NCBI GenBank assembly: GCA_020718125.1
Contig: DYDC01000117.1
Location: 1 to 7,854 of the forward strand
Origin: Methylacidiphilum sp.
Lineage (GTDB): Bacteria; Verrucomicrobiota; Verrucomicrobiia; CAIQCK01
DNA: 7,854 bases
Direction: 5' to 3'
The position numbers and the translations under genes are program-made. Under the pieces are notes generated by a model, which ran no database searches, was not told where the DNA came from, and saw only the letters and a list, made by a program, of their open reading frames with translations. Position 1 is the first letter of the stretch. Each line of letters opens with the position of its first letter. This document shows, piece after piece, positions 6,355 through 7,854 of the stretch.

Positions 6355-7281
6355 ATGAGATCCGCCTCGTCGCGCGCCGCGTCATTGTTCTGGAGCTGCA
6401 CCAGCTTCAGCCTCTACCCGCGCATTGCCGACAACCCAATCGGCCGCAGCATTAGTTACCTCTTGCTGCTGTCGTGTGTGGCGGCGCTCTGTGTCGCGAC
6501 GTTTTTCGGCGCCCAGGTCGTGCCCGCCCTCCGCGCCGCCTCGCGCGCCATGCCGGAGTTGACGCTGGACGCCGGCCAACTGGTGGTGGCACCCAACGCG
6601 CCAACGATCCTTTACGATGACGGTGCGCACGGGATGCTGCTGGTGCGGCTGGCGGTGGACCGGGAGCCGTCGGCGCCAGAACGCCGTTACGACGCGGTGG
6701 TCACGCTGCGGGCCGGCGGCGTGGACGCGGAGTTGTGCGGGCGCGCGTTTCATGCAACCTGGCCGGCGCAATGGTCGCTGGTGGTGCAGCCGCTCGATGC
6801 AGTCGCGTTCATGGATTCGTGGTGGATGTTCCTGTGCATGGTGGTGTTTGCCGGCTCGGTGGCGTGGTTTTTCGTGACACGGCTCATCCACGCGCTGATC
6901 GGATCGCCGGCGGGCGCGATCATGGCCGGCCCGACGCGCGGGGCGAGTTTCGCGAGGGCCTTCAACCTCTCCGCCTATGCAGTGACGCCCGGCACGCTGT
7001 TGATGGTGGCGTTGCTGTGGGCCAACGCGTTTTACCGTTTCCCGCCCGCGCTGCTGGCGTGGAACTGGGCGATCTACATCGTCGTGACGGGCGTGTGCCT
7101 GGCCGGCGCGGTCAGCGCGCTGCCGAAGCGGCCGTGGCGGGTGACGCCGACTACGCCGTTGTCGCAAGCCGAAGAGCCGACAGCGCCATCGGCGTTGCGG
7201 GCGGGCGAGAACCCGTGGACGCGCCGCAGCGAGTCCCCGGGCCACAGCGACCCGAACCTGGGCCCATGGGGCAAGCGATGA
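6355..7281 (+). CDS. DUF1189-like membrane protein
   Basis: This 308-residue membrane protein has a predicted transmembrane segment at about 33-53. A mostly extracytoplasmic beta-rich domain follows at about 54-152, including LTLDAGQLVVAPNAPTILYDDG-type sequence. Three more segments lie at about 155-178, 207-226 and 234-254. The layout matches DUF1189 proteins: an N-terminal FSLYPRIADNPIG lead, one helix, a loop with a DAGQLV-like turn, then a helical bundle. Their function is unknown; some lie near maltodextrin genes in Firmicutes. The similarity is from overall pattern, not a diagnostic motif. The C-terminal 50 residues (about 258-308) are hydrophilic and rich in Pro, Arg and Ser, and probably disordered in the cytoplasm. 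It starts with ATG 12 bases after the oxidoreductase pseudogene ends, with no clear Shine-Dalgarno. Alternative: simply an unclassified four-helix membrane protein. Confidence 0.75.
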   Translation: MRSASSRAASLFWSCTSFSLYPRIADNPIGRSISYLLLLSCVAALCVATFFGAQVVPALRAASRAMPELTLDAGQLVVAPNAPTILYDDGAHGMLLVRLAVDREPSAPERRYDAVVTLRAGGVDAELCGRAFHATWPAQWSLVVQPLDAVAFMDSWWMFLCMVVFAGSVAWFFVTRLIHALIGSPAGAIMAGPTRGASFARAFNLSAYAVTPGTLLMVALLWANAFYRFPPALLAWNWAIYIVVTGVCLAGAVSALPKRPWRVTPTTPLSQAEEPTAPSALRAGENPWTRRSESPGHSDPNLGPWGKR

Positions 7282-7444
7282 ATCGAAGCTGTCGGTGGGA
7301 CCGATGACATTCAACTGCGCCCCCTGAAGTCTGGAAGCTTTCCTTTTTCGCAAGGCGCACGGCAGAATCCGGCGCGTTTCGCCGAAAACCAGAATCGAAG
7401 AAAGGCAAGACACCCATGGGTTAAATCGCGCGAAAACTCAACCC

Positions 7445-7449
7445 AGGAG
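7445..7449 (+). promoter_or_regulatory. Shine-Dalgarno site for the truncated S23/four-helix-bundle gene
   Basis: AGGAG lies 9 bases before the ATG at 7459. It is the best-looking ribosome site in the window, where most genes have none, and it fixes the start of the short reading frame that follows. A purine-rich AGAAA stretch continues toward the start codon. Confidence 0.6.
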
Positions 7450-7458
7450 AAAAACACC

Positions 7459-7593
7459 ATGTTCAACTTTGAGAAACTCGACGTGTGGCACGAAGCGATT
7501 GCTTTTGCCGACTGGGTCTATACAGTCACCCGAACATTCCCGGACGACGAACATTTCGGTCTGACCAGCCAGATGCGCCGTGAGGAAGGTTGA
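7459..7593 (+). pseudogene. Truncated four-helix bundle protein (S23 / 23S rRNA intervening-sequence protein family)
   Basis: A 44-codon frame encodes the N-terminal part of the S23/IVS four-helix-bundle family: FEKLDVWHEAIAFADWVY (4-21), a TFPDDEHFGLTSQMRR stretch (26-41), then EEG and a stop. Family members are about 115-130 residues and continue after QMRR with AAVSIPSNIAEG-type sequence, which is absent. Instead the sequence turns into heptamer repeats at about 7582-7588. The visible part is helix 1 and the start of helix 2, so the product should not fold as the normal pentameric bundle. The family's role is unclear; relatives occur in rRNA intervening sequences and as the accessory Avd protein of diversity-generating retroelements. 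No reverse transcriptase is seen here. The missing part could lie beyond the window if the repeats are an insertion. Confidence 0.8.
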
Positions 7594-7662
7594 GGGTTGA
7601 GGGTTGTTGGTTGAGAACGTAGCAAAGTTCATCACTCAACCCTCAACCAAGAACCCTCAACC
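7588..7662. repeat. Heptamer-based inverted repeat at the S23 break point
   Basis: TTGAGGG-type heptamers on the plus strand (7588-7615) face CCCTCAA-type heptamers (7635-7662). Bases 7595-7615 and 7642-7662 are reverse complements at 20 of 21 positions around a 26-base loop. The switch in strand of the heptamer marks the left edge of the repeat region and the exact place where the S23 reading frame is lost. Confidence 0.8.
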
Positions 7663-7854
7663 TTCTTGAGGGTTGAGGGGCAGAGCCGACGAACCCTCAA
7701 CGCTCAACCAAGAACCTTCACCCTCCGCTCCCCTCAACCCTCAACCAGAAACCCTCAACCTTCTTGAGGGTTGAGGGGCAGAGCCGACGAACCCTCAACG
7801 CTCAACCAAGAACCTTCACCCTCCGCTCCCCTCAACCCTCAACCCTCAACCAGA
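7653..7854. repeat. 98-bp tandem repeat (two copies) built on CCCTCAA heptamers, to window end
   Basis: Two adjacent copies start at 7653 and 7751. Bases 7653-7744 and 7751-7842 are identical over 92 positions. The second copy then carries an additional seven-base step before the closing AACCAGA. Each copy begins with a perfect 9-bp hairpin (7652-7660 with 7666-7674 in copy 1, and its equivalent in copy 2), then a unique-looking core GGGCAGAGCCGACGA, then more heptamers. The array reaches the last base, which fits an assembly that stopped inside a longer repeat. No gene is seen in this stretch. Confidence 0.85.

Noticed and set aside
6382..7413. Minus-strand open frame of 343 codons opposite the DUF1189-like gene
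   Set aside because: It has shadow-type composition. The plus strand has well-defined membrane helices and a plausible start.
7438..7635. Minus-strand 65-codon open frame across the S23 gene
   Set aside because: It is a shadow of the S23 frame and the heptamers, with no recognisable family. The plus strand has a Shine-Dalgarno and family sequence.
7588..7854. Possible CRISPR array
   Set aside because: The copies abut with no variable spacers, and the 98-bp unit is made of heptamers. No cas gene is present.
7459..7854. Diversity-generating retroelement, suggested by the Avd-like S23 family
   Set aside because: No reverse transcriptase and no template/variable repeat pair with adenine-specific changes are visible; the repeats are identical heptamer arrays.

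Overview
The window is GC-rich bacterial DNA (G+C clearly above 60%) with closely packed genes, several predicted exported proteins and many palindromic dispersed repeats. The gene content and repeat style suggest a member of the Verrucomicrobiota, perhaps Limisphaerales/Pedosphaera-like. This is inferred from general resemblance; there is no rRNA or other marker gene to confirm it. Relevant traits are Tat-exported phosphoesterase and FAD-oxidoreductase proteins, an exosortase-associated CAAX-protease-like protein, a four-helix-bundle/S23 gene, and heptamer and REP-like repeats. Shine-Dalgarno sites are mostly absent. Both window ends look like places where an assembly could break.

Layout, left half: a short coding tail on the plus strand (about 16-96) is followed by two minus-strand genes. 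The first is a CPBP/CAAX-like intramembrane protease (130-789). The second is a two-domain Tat-exported calcineurin-like phosphoesterase (1197-3164). Between them lies a 253-bp REP doublet with perfect 25-bp ends (914-1166). A 70-bp divergent gap separates the phosphoesterase from a plus-strand run of genes.

Layout, right half (all plus strand): ubiE/menG quinone methyltransferase (3235-4042, stop to 4044) with a 70-bp palindromic repeat inside its reading frame; a nested inverted repeat (4047-4170); a Ste24p-like membrane protein that has lost its catalytic domain in frame (4177-4767); a glutaminyl-cyclase-like M28 lipoprotein overlapping it by 4 bp (4764-5765); a Tat-signal FAD-dependent oxidoreductase pseudogene missing its middle (5810-6342); a DUF1189-like membrane protein (6355-7281); and an S23/four-helix-bundle gene cut off after 44 codons (7459-7593) by heptamer-rich repeats. 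Those repeats include two 98-bp tandem copies and run to the window end.

The functional genes do not form one obvious pathway. The main theme is remodelling: one gene has gained a palindromic insertion in frame, two have lost their middles, and one is truncated by repeats. I did not find a convincing new multi-gene system. The best leads are the catalytic-domain-less Ste24p protein, the repeat translated within ubiE, and the repeat array in the S23 gene. Assembly error must be excluded for the deletions.
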